A DNA stretch of 64,000 bases from Periplaneta americana (taxonomy: Eukaryota; Arthropoda; Insecta; Blattodea; Blattidae). This document shows, in pieces, positions 32,204-43,051 of the stretch. The position numbers and the translations under genes are program-made. The notes beneath the pieces are model-generated. The model did not search any database and was not told the DNA's origin. It saw only the letters and a program-made list of their open reading frames with translations. Position 1 is the stretch's first letter, and each line of letters opens with the position of its first letter. Location of the stretch: positions 66,838,892-66,902,891 of the forward strand of contig NC_091119.1 of NCBI RefSeq assembly GCF_040183065.1, given 5' to 3'.

Positions 32204-33845
32204 CAGGGGCCGCTCGTCCACAAGAGCTGCGGAGCTGCAGCACTCCCTGTTTTGACAGGAAAATAAAAATAATATATATTTTAATTTGTAGAATTCTTAC
32301 AGCTTTTATTGGTAAATTGATTTATATTTCATCTGGCCGGGAATATGTACTATTATCTTATGCATTATCTTTTTGCGCGTCGACTGTTTTGGAATTGACA
32401 CTGCATTCAAAGTCGTCCTGGGATCTGCAGGTTGGGACAGGTCCTAAGAGAGTGTGTCTTGAGAGTCAGGGGATAGAGAGGTGAAGGGAAGCAGAGGGAA
32501 ATTGCCGCTGTTTAAAACCCATATTTCGCTGCAGTGGCTTGCAGAGCCTGACCACAAGGGAAGACCTTTCCTCCACTCCCACACCGCTATTGTAATGCTG
32601 CGTCAAATGGATTCTCTATTCCCTTGAAACTTAATGACAAAATTTTTATTTTCATTTCACATACTTATTGTTGTAGAATCTTATCGAGTTAATATAACGA
32701 AATTAATATTCTCTTTTGCCTTATTATTACGTATATAACCAGCCTCCAGCAGAACCTAACATTTGCCCTAACTCAGAATGATTGCACGAGTAGAATCCTT
32801 TTGATATAGCACGTAAAATACGAAAGACTTCTTTTCCAGTTTTAGAAAATTTTTGACCATCAGTATATCTGAGTGTTGCTTTGGTGTGACGTCTTAGTAC
32901 CGTAACTTAACCAGTGCAAATTTGCAAACATGAGTGTGTGTGAATTACAGAATATTACTTTTATTTTTCTCAACTTTCCCTTGCGGAGAATATTGATGTA
33001 ATGAAGTGAAATTGCAGGGTCGTCCGTTACCTGACTTAAATCTTACTCAAGCTTCATCCAGCCGAAATAGTGCATATATGTAAGGAAGTATAACAATGAA
33101 ATTTACGCTAAGCATTTGTGGTTACGTGGATGTGAACAAAAAAAAAATATATATATATATATTTTTTCCTTGCCTCCTCTTCGATGGTGATGCTGCATGG
33201 ATTAGGAGTGGTGTGGCACATTTACGACATTTGCCTCTAAAAAGCAAAATGCACGAATCTTCGCAGTCTCACCTGAAAAATGTTGTTTCATTAGCTATGT
33301 TAGGCAAAACTAATATTACTGTGCAATTAAGTGAAACGAACAGAACAAACATTCTCAAACATAATCAAGAAGTGAGAAAAAATCGTGAAATTATTTTTAA
33401 AAATATTGATTGTATCAAATTTTGTGGCCAATATGAACTTTCCCTTAGGGGACAAGATGAAAAAACGATTCGAAGAACCCTGGTATATTCCGTGGGTTGC
33501 TACAGTTCGCGAGTAATCAAAATGAGCCTCGCAAAAATCATTTGGAACATGCCACTGTTGAAAGGTAATTCTAAGACAATTCAGAATGCACTGGTAGATT
33601 GTAAGTTGAGTGTCTGCCGATCTGAAATTCAGACTGAAATCGATGGTATTAGTTTTTTTTTTTTTTAGCGATTAGCAAATGATGTCATAGACATCTCCCA
33701 ACTAAGTCAGGAAGTTTTGGTTTTTCGATACGTAGTGCATTTATTTTTGTCCTATACCTATTAGTAATGGTATCAAGAAATGAAATTTGTATGTATCAAA
33801 ATCTAATGCAGCTCTCCCAATCCACAAGTTCACGAGTCGCCACTG
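32204..33845 (+). mobile_element. hAT element carrying the N-terminal half of a transposase
   Basis: The ends CAGGGGCCGCTCGTC and CAGTGGCGACTCGTG are inverted hAT-type termini. Upstream pieces read PLPDLNLTQASSSRNSAYM and CGYVDVN, then the frame 33096-33668 gives CLLFDGDAAWIRSGVAHL, SHLKNVVSLAMLGKTNI and SKTIQNALVDCKLSVCRS. This is the ZMYM1-like hAT transposase N-terminus (TTF-type zinc finger and start of the DUF4371-like part). The catalytic and dimerisation parts are absent, so the element is a deletion derivative. The 8-bp flanks (TTATAATA and ATATTAAT) do not match cleanly. Confidence 0.78.
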
Positions 33846-34197
33846 ATATTAATCGAATTTATATTTTTTGTTTGCGTCACAAAATGCAAAACCATATTTT
33901 TCAATATGTGTGATTTTCTGCAATATAAATGCGCAAAATACTTATTTTTGTAATACATATGAGGAGCTTGCTTTCAAATTCACGTTTGTCCACTCGGAAA
34001 GAAAAATGAGATAGCTATGGGAATGTGAGGTTAAATGGGGTTAGTAACGTCAGGAATAGCTTTCGTGATCGTAACTACTATCTTACTCTCACAATGATAG
34101 AGCGGAAAAATATGCTGTTTATTTGATAACTGTTTAAAAACTTTGTTAGTCCAATTTCGGTCACAACACACTGACTTCGTGCAATTCATTGAAGATT
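33846..34197. other. Unassigned AT-rich DNA
   Basis: No gene or repeat boundary was recognised between the hAT element and the RTE fragment. Confidence 0.35.
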
Positions 34198-34198
34198 G

Positions 34199-34229
<31 letters not shown>

Positions 34230-34772
34230 TACTTTACTTACTTACTTACAAATGGCTTTTAAGGAACCCGCAGGTTCATTGCCGCCCACACATAAGCCCG
34301 CCATCGGTCTCTATCCTGTGTAAGATTAATCCAGTCTCTATCAACATATCTCACCTCCCTCAAAACCAGTTTAATATTATCCTCCCATCTACGTCTCGGT
34401 CTCCCCAAAGATCTTTTTCCCTCCGGCCTCCCAACTAACACTCTATATCAAGCGGTCATCAAAACACTGCACGCTCGGGCTAGCGTCTCTTACCCGCTGA
34501 CAAGACACAGCTCTAGCGTGCAATCGTCGCTGCTGGCGGGTATGCTGTCTCTCTATCCCTCGTGCACGACGGAGCAGAGTTCCTTACCCTCCATGTACTC
34601 TACCCATTTCAGCGAGTGCTGACGACCACTGCTCTATATATATTTCTGGATTCGCCCATACGTGCTACACGCTCTGTCCATCTCAAACGTCTGGATTTAA
34701 TGTTCCTAATTATGTCAGATGAAGAATACATTGAGTGCAGTTCTGCGTTTTGTAACTTCCTCCATGAAGATG
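34198..34772 (-). mobile_element. RTE LINE 3' end with (AAGT)n tail, split by a hAT MITE
   Basis: Minus strand. 34609-34800 shows WRKLQNAELHSMYSSSDII and the RLRWTERVARMGESRN block; 34259-34441 shows the GRPEGKRSLGRPRRRWED end and the NIKLVLREVRYVDRDWIN stretch. The tail of TTAC repeats lies at 34198-34250. The 183-bp insertion at 34449-34631 separates the two parts. Confidence 0.88.
34449..34631. mobile_element. hAT MITE, 183 bp, inside the RTE fragment
   Basis: A perfect 8-bp duplication, CTCTATAT, lies at 34441-34448 and 34632-34639. The ends CAAGCGGTCATCA and CAGTGGTCGTCA are imperfect inverted repeats of hAT type. Removing the element and one duplicate restores the RTE sequence. Confidence 0.9.
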
Positions 34773-35171
34773 AAGATTGCTGTCTTGATTTATGTATCAA
34801 CGGACCGTGTCTTTAGGCGAATTGAGAAACTGTTAAGAAAAGAACGTAATATTCGCACTTCTCAGAGAGACAAGGGAAATCTGCAAGGAAGTAATGTGGA
34901 TTTAAAAACTATGTTGAAGCCGATAAGCAGTTATATTAAATTCGGTTGAACAAGGTCCGTCTATCCTTATCTTTGAAACAAAATAACTAAAAGTTATTTG
35001 TACATATTATTTAATAAGTTTAAACTTTTTCGACTCTACAAAGACATCATAGGAAGTTATGCCGGAGAATACATAGGTGTTTGAATGTGCATTTATGTGA
35101 TCTACTGTTTATATAACACTAGTAAGACTAAATACGTTCCAAACATTAGTTACAAAATACCATTATAAAAT
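34773..35171. other. Unassigned DNA
   Basis: No feature was recognised. A frame at 34719-34949 crosses the RTE edge and shows no domain. Confidence 0.35.
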
Positions 35172-35179
35172 CTTATGTG

Positions 35180-35955
35180 TAGGGCTAGGATTTTGATGAA
35201 ATTTCATCTCTTTTCTAGTACGCCAGAAACTTGCTGCTGTAGTATTTATATGTTATGTGATAAACTGAGTGTTTTGAGACATATTTGTTAGGGAATTTTT
35301 TTGCATTTTTGTCTGTTTCAACTCATAAGAGTATCTTTTGTTTTATTCGGTCACTTTTTAGGCATTTTCATTTAATTTTGGCCATAAACCCCATTATTAA
35401 TGTAAAATAATGTTTCTTTCCTTTGATATTTTCTTTACATATTTTGTCCATTAATACCCATTATTTTGTATAATATTTTAATCGTTTTTCTACACAAATA
35501 TTGCCATTTTAACGAAGTACACTTCATGTAATGGATCAGTCCAACCACCCCTCCAATATAGACTCCTCTATACCTGCTAATTTCGGATAAGAGTGGCCTT
35601 GTGGCAGACTACATGGAAACTAACAGTAAAGTAATTCCATGGCGCTACACCCCATGAAGGGCCAAGACCGACCAGCCGACTGTTGAGCTCACGTCCACAT
35701 GCCGAAGCAGAGGTAAACAATCATACATATAGAAACTACATTAAGTAAAATAATTAATTAAGTGTACTACTTAGAAAAAATTATGTAAAATTTAATTTAA
35801 TTACTACTCTAAATACTAATATTCTTACTAAGCGAATTATGTAAGATCAATTTTTAGGGCATTTTAAGGGCATTTTTTTTAAAGATTTTTAGGTCATAAA
35901 TGCATTGTTTTAGGACACTTTTCATGATTTATAGGTCATCAAAATCCTGGCCTTA
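35180..35955. mobile_element. hAT-type non-autonomous element, 776 bp
   Basis: CTTATGTG is repeated exactly at 35172-35179 and 35956-35963. The ends TAGGGCTAGGATTTTGATGA and TAAGGCCAGGATTTTGATGA are inverted. The interior is AT-rich with repeated TTTTTAGGCATTTT words and no coding capacity. Similar TTTAGG words at 57640-58015 may be a decayed relative. Confidence 0.88.
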
Positions 35956-35963
35956 CTTATGTG

Positions 35964-36379
35964 ATTAAAAATGTTTAAATTCCGTGTAGCTGCCAAAGAC
36001 ACCGGAAATTTCATCGTGATCCTCAATTTTTGTGTTTATTCTACGCACAAAACACTGCACTGGAATTATGTGATCCTCTTACCACAGACTGTTCAACAAG
36101 CTCTAGCCCATCCTCGTTTTAACATTATACTGATGTAACAACTTACATAAGCGTTTTATTGATTTTTAATTTTTTTTAATTTTAAAATCTTCAATCACAT
36201 AAGATTTTATAATTGTATTTTATAACTAATGTTTGCTATGTATTGTGGGTCCCTATTACCACGGCTTGGCGCGACCTCAGGCTGCGGATAGAGGAGACGG
36301 CCATCCAGATACGGAGGGTAGTTGCTAATATTATTGAATAAGCAGTCGTGAACAGCCAATAAGAGGTGGTCCTCCACTT
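35964..36379. other. Unassigned DNA
   Basis: The GC-richer stretch 36245-36400 directly precedes the endonuclease frame and may be the 5' UTR of that LINE. Nothing else was seen. Confidence 0.4.
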
Positions 36380-37105
36380 GGGGGTTGGGCGAAGGACTAA
36401 CAACCCATCACCATAAAAACAGTTTGTTACGAAACCCCAACATAAGCCTCAGAATGGAACTTTGCTACCACAGCAAAGAAATAATGTTTATGAGATTTGG
36501 TACTTTTAATGTCACGAGTCTTTATAGAACAGGAGGGATAACACGAAAAGCAAAAGAACTAGCTAGATCTAGAATAGACTTTGTGGGAGTAGACCTACAA
36601 GAAGTTAGGTTAGACGAGAATGGCATATTACCAATAGGAGATTACTTATTTTACTGTGGGGAAAGAAACAATAATCACAAATTAGGAACAGGATTCTGTA
36701 CTCATAAAAGAATAAAATCAGTAGTAAAAAAGGTCCAATTTATCAGTGACAAGTTAGCGTATTTAGTATTTAAGGGTAAATGAAGCGATATCATAGTTAT
36801 AAATGCTCACACCCCTACAGAAGAGAAAGACCACCATATAAAGGAGAGCTTCTATGAGGAATGTGAATACACTTTTTATCAATTATATAGATAGCAAACG
36901 AAAATTTTATTGGGAGATTTCAATGCTAAAATAAACGACGGAAGGATATTTTTAAACCGACTTTTGGAAAAGAGAGCCTACACGTAACAAATAATGATAA
37001 TGGAGTTGGGTTGATGCTCTTTGCCACATCAAGAAATTTAATTGTCAGAAGTACAACATTCCCACATAAGGGTATACATAAATATGCTTGGACTTCTCCA
37101 GATGG
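36380..37105 (+). mobile_element. RTE LINE 5' part, APE-type endonuclease
   Basis: The frame reads MRFGTFNVTSLYRTGGITRK (from about 36487), RIDFVGVDLQEVRLDENG, GTGFCTHKRIKSVV, and then after a stop SDIIVINAHTPTEEKD, ILLGDFNAKI, and FPHKGIHKYAWTSPDGW in other frames. These are the successive conserved blocks of an RTE endonuclease (related to the BovB/CFDP2 type), which nicks DNA for target-primed copying. It stops abruptly near 37105, before the DxxL/DTDHYL end. There, ankyrin-coding sequence of the opposite strand begins. Confidence 0.85.
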
Positions 37106-37795
37106 ATGGTCTTTCACCAGGTATAAAGATGTCCTGCCATTTTCGTCAACATTTTCAAAACTCACGCCTGCCCTGATAAGAAACCGAACAACTGGTAAGT
37201 AAACCTGATGTACCGCCTTGTGAAGCGTGGTCTTACCATTATTTGCAGCAATGTCTAGACACTGAACAATTGGCAGGTAGACACTGAACAATTGGCAGGT
37301 AATCCCGATATGACGCCTTGTGAAGTGGGGTCTTGCCACTATTGACAGCAACATCTGGACTAACGTCTACCCCAACAAGATACTGTACAACTTGCACGTC
37401 ACCGCGATATACCGCGTTGTGAAGCGCAATCTGACCATTATTGGCAGCAATATCTGGAGTAAGGCCTGCCCCCACAAGAAACTGAACAACTGGCAGGTGG
37501 CTCCGATATACCACCTTGTGGAGAAGAGTCTCACCATTATTGGTAGCAACGTCTATATTAGTGTCTGTCCCGCCATGATTCTGAACAACTGGCACAAGTC
37601 CCTGATATGCCGTCATGAGAAGTGCTGTGTTGCCATTTTTGGCAGGAATATCTATAGTAGCACCTGCCTCGACAAGGAACTGAAAAACTGCCAACTGACC
37701 CTTATATACTACCATGTGGAGTCTCACAATTTTTGCAGCAGTGTCTGGATTAGCGCCTACCCCGACAAGATACTGAACGACCGACCTTGTTGAAT
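37106..37795 (-). pseudogene. Ankyrin-repeat gene fragment
   Basis: The minus strand encodes about seven consecutive ankyrin-type repeats of 33 residues. Examples are PVVQFLVGAGLTPDIAANNG, QIALHNAVYRGDVQVVQYL, SGKTPLHKASYRDYLPIVQ, NNGKTTLHKAVHQVYLPVV and ENGRTSLYLV. 37239-37727 is open for 162 residues. Frame changes near 37730 and 37245 join it to neighbouring repeats. Ankyrin repeats bind proteins; here no start, stop or partner domain is visible. The block is bordered by an RTE endonuclease piece and a transposase piece, so it is probably a broken or captured gene segment. Confidence 0.75.
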
Positions 37796-37947
37796 GCCTC
37801 CCTAACAGCTTGCTTCAAATCTTCAATTGTCTGGTATTGATGTTTCGTGACATGCTGCTTAATTATTTCCCACAGAAAAATCACACCGCCTTTGCTGCGG
37901 AAAATTTCACACAGGACATCGCGCAGCATCGTTTTGTGACGCGACAA
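37796..37947 (-). pseudogene. Transposase C-terminal fragment next to the ankyrin block
   Basis: MLRDVLCEIFRSKGGVIFLW then EIIKQHVTKHQYQTIEDLKQ AVREAFNKV resembles the C-terminal end of IS630/mariner-type transposases (FLWG.IK..VY...P.TIE.LK..I). The frame runs straight into the ankyrin block at FNKV, but the ankyrin frame is different. Confidence 0.45.
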
Positions 37948-38034
37948 TGATGGTGCCCATACTGATGTTCTGGATCACTAAACAAACTGGAAAGTAAAGT
38001 ATTAACCATTGTGATATATCTGCTATGACATGTT

Positions 38035-38260
38035 AATGTTATGCTTTATTTAACTACGCTCGCAACTGCAGTGGTTATATCAGCGTCGCCGGATGTACCG
38101 GAATTTTGTCCCGCAGGAGTTCTTTTATATGTCAGTAAATATACTGACATGAGCCTGTCGCATTTAAGCACACTTAAATGCCATCGACCTGGCCCGGGAT
38201 CGAACCCGCAACCTTGGGCATAGAAGGCCAGCGCTATACCAACTCGCCAACCAGGTCGAC
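38035..38260 (-). repeat. SINE family B with 13-bp target duplication
   Basis: GCTATGACATGTT is repeated exactly at 38022-38034 and 38261-38273. The tRNA-like head at the right end contains GGGATCGAACCCGCAACC (reverse B box) and AACTCGCCAACCAGGTCGAC. Same family as 15582-15777. Confidence 0.92.
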
Positions 38261-38331
38261 GCTATGACATGTTCTAAATGGATGCACATCAACATACAAA
38301 CAAGAGGGGGGGGGGGCAAGACTTTCGGACG

Positions 38332-38594
38332 TTACTGTATCATAAACTCCTCTCTGGTGATGTCTACCATCTGGTCGGATTCGCCTATCTGTCTGTTCTC
38401 TGGCACATAGAACCACACGTCTTCCTCAGACTCCACGTGTACTTGTAAGACCAAACTGTTGTCCACCTTCACAAGAATGATGTGAGGTTTATAGACTTGA
38501 CAACCAAGCCGTGACCAGGAACAATTGAGTAATAAATCTCGAGTGCGATGGCACCTAAGGACTAGAGTCCTGCGTGTGGTTACCTAAAGCCTCC
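38332..38594 (-). other. Unidentified open frame, possible last exon
   Basis: A minus-strand frame open from a stop near 38595 to the stop at 38332-38334 encodes about 87 residues with protein-like composition: PHIILVKVDNSLVLQVHVES, EEDVWFYVPENRQIGE, SDQMVDITREEFMIQ. A possible acceptor (GGTTGTCAAG) lies near 38505, giving a last exon of about 57 codons. I do not recognise the family. It may be a host exon or part of a repeat-encoded protein. Confidence 0.35.
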
Positions 38595-38618
38595 AAGCGA
38601 CCCGCAACAGTGTATGTA

Positions 38619-38843
38619 GGATAGAGGTTGGTAATATTGTGATAGTTCTTTTTGAGAATTTATTACAATTTTACTGAGCGAGAGGAAGATCGGTTTTTTG
38701 CGTCAACGTATTAAGGGAATGTTCGTAGACAAATTTATGCACAAAATCGGTCCTTCTCTTACTCAATAAAATTTTATTGTAGTAAATTCTCAAAAATAAC
38801 TATCACAATATTACTCGTATCACAATATTACCAACCTTTACCC
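38619..38843. mobile_element. TA-flanked foldback MITE, 225 bp
   Basis: The arms share GGTTGGTAATATTGTGATAG, TTTTTGAGAATTTA and ACAA...AAAATTT words. TA lies outside each end. One arm has a short duplication of TAATATTGTGATA. Confidence 0.75.
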
Positions 38844-38845
38844 TA

Positions 38846-39729
38846 TGTATCGAGTTAGATCGGCGGCACACGACCCTACTACACAGTTCAAGTCTGGTGT
38901 TTAGTAAACAAGCTAAAATAAAACATACCTGGGCGCTTGGAGATTAGTGTTCTAATAGAAGAATTTGATAGCTAGCACGTCATTAGGAAAGAAGAAAATG
39001 TATTTTATCAGAAAGGATTAATTTTTCATTCGAAACACTTAAAATGTGTACAGTAATTGACTGTAATATGTAGAGACTCGTAAAGCACACACTTATAATT
39101 AAATTTGTATTATTTCAAGTTTGTGTTAACATTTATGTTTTCCATTTGTTAATTCCTACCTTTAATTAGACAGAAAGTATCTACATACGTTTCACTTACT
39201 GTAAAAATTATGGGTAGACAAGTATTACGAGCAGCATGTCGCCATGGCAACTGCACATTTTTATGTGGTGTTTGGATTGTTTATTGAGTTCAAATTTCTT
39301 TTAAGATTTCGATTTCTTTTGTCACTACGACTAATATAATAATGTTAACAAAAGCTGTTGAAATAAGAAATTCGAATGAGCTTCTTATAGATTAATTTTG
39401 TTACTGTCGTTGCGCATCTCAAGAAACTGTCACTACATAGCTTCAGTAGAGAGCACAGAGGTCTCTGAAAGCATGTGTTTGCACTGCATAGATATTTAAT
39501 ATTGTTCAATTTTTTATTTATTCTATCTTCTTCAACTTGGTGAGGTTGCCAATGACAAAGAATGTTAAACAGTAACATTAAGATGACATTAAAAAGTCTT
39601 ACAAGAAATTTGTTTACTATAAACTGAAATTTACAGTAGATATTTCACATAATGAAAATTTACAGTAAAATAAAAAATACAGATAAATATTGAATGAGAA
39701 AATTCAAATTGAATTGAAATACAAGTGTC
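38846..39729. other. Unassigned AT-rich DNA
   Basis: I see no gene or clear repeat. The frame at 39345-39578 has no motif. Confidence 0.35.
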
Positions 39730-40180
39730 GCCATAAAATCTGCAGAGAACCCTTCAGGGCTATCATAGAAATTTCCTTAATTGTTGTTGTTGGGACTCCA
39801 AATTTATGACAGAATGACACGAATTCTTTTGTTATGGTACCTCTAGCGCCCACCATTAATCCGATGATTTCTATATCCCTGAGTTTATATGATGTTTTGT
39901 AGTAAGGAATAGATGATTCATAAATTATCCTTTTCTCTAGATTAACCTCCTCGGGTTGATTCTGATTGCAGTAAATGTATCTTGCTGGGAGGTGGGATAT
40001 GATGATGGAGACTGGATTAATCTTGCACAGGATAGGGACCGTTGGCGGGCTTATGTGAGGGCGGCAATGAACTTGTGGGGTTCCTTAAAAGCCATTTGTA
40101 AGTAAGTAAGTAAGTAAATGTATCTTTATCTTACATTGAGCGATTTTCTCATTGCATGTGGACAAAATGTAGAGGGTTCC
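39730..40180 (-). mobile_element. Retroelement-type protein C-terminus, split by an RTE insertion
   Basis: The minus strand reads RYIYCNQNQPEEVNLEKRI, YESSIPYYKTSYKLRDIEI, IGLMVGARGTITKEFVSF and CHKFGVPTTTIKEI. This block looks like the C-terminal end seen in some insect non-LTR retroelement proteins, with a conserved (V/I)GARGT motif. The part upstream (about 40127-40180) continues as CPHAMRKSLN. The family is not certain. Confidence 0.45.
39984..40112 (+). mobile_element. RTE LINE 3' end, 129 bp, with 14-bp target duplication
   Basis: AGTAAATGTATCTT is repeated exactly at 39970-39983 and 40113-40126. The insert carries the last coding part (EVGYDDGDWINLAQ-like), the stop, AAAAGCCATTTG and a short (TAAG)n tail. 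Severe 5' truncation is typical of LINE copies. Confidence 0.9.
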
Positions 40181-40422
40181 GAAAATAAAGGGGCTAGCTC
40201 CTGAAAATTTTTAGTTTCTTCTAACTGTGGTAAAAATTATTATTTATTTCACATAAGCTGCCTTTAAGTAAATGCTTTATTATTGTTGTTGTTATTAAAT
40301 CCAAGTGATATTTTCTACATGGGTACTAGCAGTGCTGTCCGTACGAAGCAAAGTTAGTATGATCGACGTACACTTAGCTTGTATTCAAAGTAACCAAACG
40401 TAAGACTCTACTAATGACGCAT
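40181..40422. other. Unassigned DNA
   Basis: No feature was recognised. Confidence 0.35.
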
Positions 40423-41540
40423 GGGCAAGCAGATTTGGACTCAAACTTAATGCGGCTAAGACTCAGGCCATAATCATAGGACTGCTAGAGGCAAAAGACT
40501 GCTAGAGTGGAACGCTGCCGGGAAGGCAGTTTCGAACTTTGGACAGTGCAAAGAGAGACAGAACTGTGAGATGCGGAGATGCCAAGTTGCTTACTCATAA
40601 CGCGAAGCGCGACACTAAGAGCTGTATTAAATTGCGAAACTAAAGTACTTTTTGCACTTGCGTGTATCTTTATATTAAAATTGAGAAACCGTAAACGTGT
40701 TCATTTTATAATCCAACCAAGAAAATAAAAATAAATTAAATTAACAATAGACACAGAACCAAAACAAAAAACAATGAATAATAAACACAAAATTAAAAAC
40801 TATAATAAATTAATAAACAGACAATTACCTGAATATTAAACAGAAATATCACTGAGATCTTCTTCTGCATCATCGTCGTCGTCTTCACTTTCTTCGTCAC
40901 TATCTTCAAGATTGATGATGAAGGACTCCATTAGGCCTACATCAACCCTACGAATCTCTCGTGCATAATCTTCCTCTTGTAATTTTCCCGCGTGTCGTAC
41001 AAGTTTTCCCATGCCTCAGTTGATATGGTTTCAACAGCCTCATGTGTTAATGTCTCGACGTCGGCGATTTTAAAAGTATTGTTTTTCTCGACAACATACG
41101 ATGTCATTTGCGCCAAAATTAATTCAATAGATTGTAATGGCAGTGGTGGTGGGGGGAAGGCGAACCACTTGATGGCCGCGTTGTTTGGCAATGCTGTCTA
41201 TTTCATGTGATACTGTCTTCGACTTGAATAGTTTTACCAACACTTTCTAAACACTTTGAACGATAGTGAAATTCCGTCCAATACGCTTAATAATATTGGA
41301 ATTCCTTACTCACCTCTCGTGAACAATATAGGAATTTATAACAAGGAACTGAGATTTGGAATTATTAAGCAAGAAAATCTGTTATCTATTCATTCGCTAA
41401 GCCGGTTCAAGCATTTCTGTTCTGCGTCATTGAGACAAACATTGTTTCAAACTATCGTAATGCAGCACTTTGACTATTGCGATGTGTTTTTCGCTAACTT
41501 AAGTGCCGAACTCTCCAAAAAAATTATGTGTTCATAATAT
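40423..41540 (+). mobile_element. Jockey/CR1-like LINE fragment, split by a DNA transposon relic
   Basis: 40423-40485 reads WASRFGLKLNAAKTQAIIIG, the segment after the RT catalytic motif. The next conserved segment appears only at 41256-41537: IPYSPLVNNIGIY, LLSIHSLSRFKHFCSASLRQ and TIVMQHFDYCDVFFANLS. About 760 bp of other DNA lies between them. Confidence 0.72.
40490..41250 (-). mobile_element. DNA transposon relic with a transposase C-terminus
   Basis: On the minus strand, 40937-41191 reads AAIKWFAFPPPPLPLQSIEL, FKIADVETLTHEAVETIS and TEAWENLYDTRENYKRKI. It continues with an ESFIINLEDSDEESED acidic tail and a stop near 40842. Several insect DDE transposases end in a similar WxxxxxH...E.Y and acidic tail. 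The catalytic domain is missing and I could not define terminal repeats. Confidence 0.5.
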
Positions 41541-42106
41541 GTGTATAAGGTACAGTTTGTCAATTTGATATTCATACACTTGAATTTTATAAATAAAACA
41601 GTATCATTTTCATATCAAAATTACTCTCATTGAATTTTTTCTTTAACTTTTCTTCGGGTACTTCACAGACATGGTTACCACGGTAGAATTATAAGGTAGA
41701 GGTCATTTGTTAGTAGGAAGAACCGAACAATATTGAAGTTCGCAAAAGAAACTTACATAGGGATCAGGAATGACATAAATTCTTGCTTAGTACATTCATT
41801 GCTGTTTAATATGTGCTTCTTATAATGAAACTATCATCTGTCCATTATTATTAGTCTATCATTAATTTAATTACAATACAAAACCTGTAATGGCTAAACC
41901 ATATTATAATTTTTCCTTGCCTTCTCTACATAACAAGGTACTTTATTTGATTCTTCCTCATACCTATTTTAATTCTTAAACGTTTGTTTTCAAACATAAA
42001 TAGAGTGTATTAAATATTTCAATAACGCTGCATTTGTTGAAACGCCCTACAGATGTGATGCCCTCGATATGTCAACTCATTATTATGAGATCACTTGTAA
42101 ATAATA
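41541..42106. other. Unassigned AT-rich DNA
   Basis: No gene or element boundary was recognised. Confidence 0.35.
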
Positions 42107-42355
42107 TATGACCCGTTGAGAACAGAAGTGGTGTAAGTCAAAAAATGGATAATGAGGGTTAAAGTAAACATTCTGTAAAATACAGTGCAAAGTAGCAATT
42201 AATATTCAACTTATTTAAAATATTAGTAGTCAGTGGATAGCACGAAAGACATATTAATTGCTACTTAGCGCTGTATTTTACAGAATTTTTACTTTAAATC
42301 TCATTACCGGTACCCAATTTTGACTTACACCACTTCTGCTCTGAACGGCTCATAT
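42107..42355. mobile_element. Foldback MITE, about 250 bp
   Basis: The arms of about 100 bp are inverted copies sharing CAGAAGTGGTGTAAGTCAAA, AATTCTGTAAAATACAG and AAGTAGCAATTAATAT. The outer ends read CATATGAGCCGTTC and TATATGACCCGTTG. The target duplication is not clear. Confidence 0.75.
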
Positions 42356-42447
42356 GGTGTTACACAGTGGCGTACGTAGAATTTTGTCAACGGGCGGTCG
42401 TTGTTAAAATTGTTTACAATTTACATTTTCGGTATTTTAAATGTTAT

Positions 42448-42507
<60 letters not shown>

Positions 42508-42871
42508 TAGGATATATTTATTAATATTTTTATTATATTAGGGTATATTTATTAATATTACATTATGTTCTAATAGAACATATTCATGAATATGATTCTA
42601 ATATCTTTGAAATGTAATTTTTCCATAGCCATCCAATTTTTGAGAAACAAGTTAAATTGTATATTGTGTCGGCTTCAATTTATGACAAAGTCTGTTCTAG
42701 CCGTTAGGTATCTAGTATTCGTATAATTCGAACGTGCCACAGCATCAAGCATAAGGATTGTATTGAAGGAGGGGTAGGAGGACTGCGCCTTATGTCGATG
42801 TAGATTTTGTTACTCTGACAATGAAAAATTAGAGAAGGGAAAACGATTATGGATAAAAAAAATACTCGGTC
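42356..42871. other. hAT-like end, (TTA)n tract and AT-rich DNA
   Basis: CAGTGGCGTACGTAGAATTT at 42367 has the form of a hAT terminus, but no partner end was found. 42449-42506 is an (ATT)n microsatellite. TTAGGATATATTTATTAATA and a close copy follow in tandem. Confidence 0.5.
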
Positions 42872-42990
42872 AAGGTAGAGTATCCATCGGCCACTGAACG
42901 AATATTGCACACTTTTATCACTGTCAATGTGGCGCTATGAACTAATTTTCAAAACTTTTATCACAGCCACAACGCATTTCAATTTGTATT

Positions 42991-43051
<61 letters not shown>

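Noticed and set aside
38234-38416. 60-codon open frame on the minus strand
   Set aside because: It crosses the SINE edge and overlaps, in another frame, the more protein-like open frame ending at 38332.
42367-42420. hAT element
   Set aside because: Only one end-like sequence (CAGTGGCGTACG) was found, with no inverted partner or 8-bp duplication.
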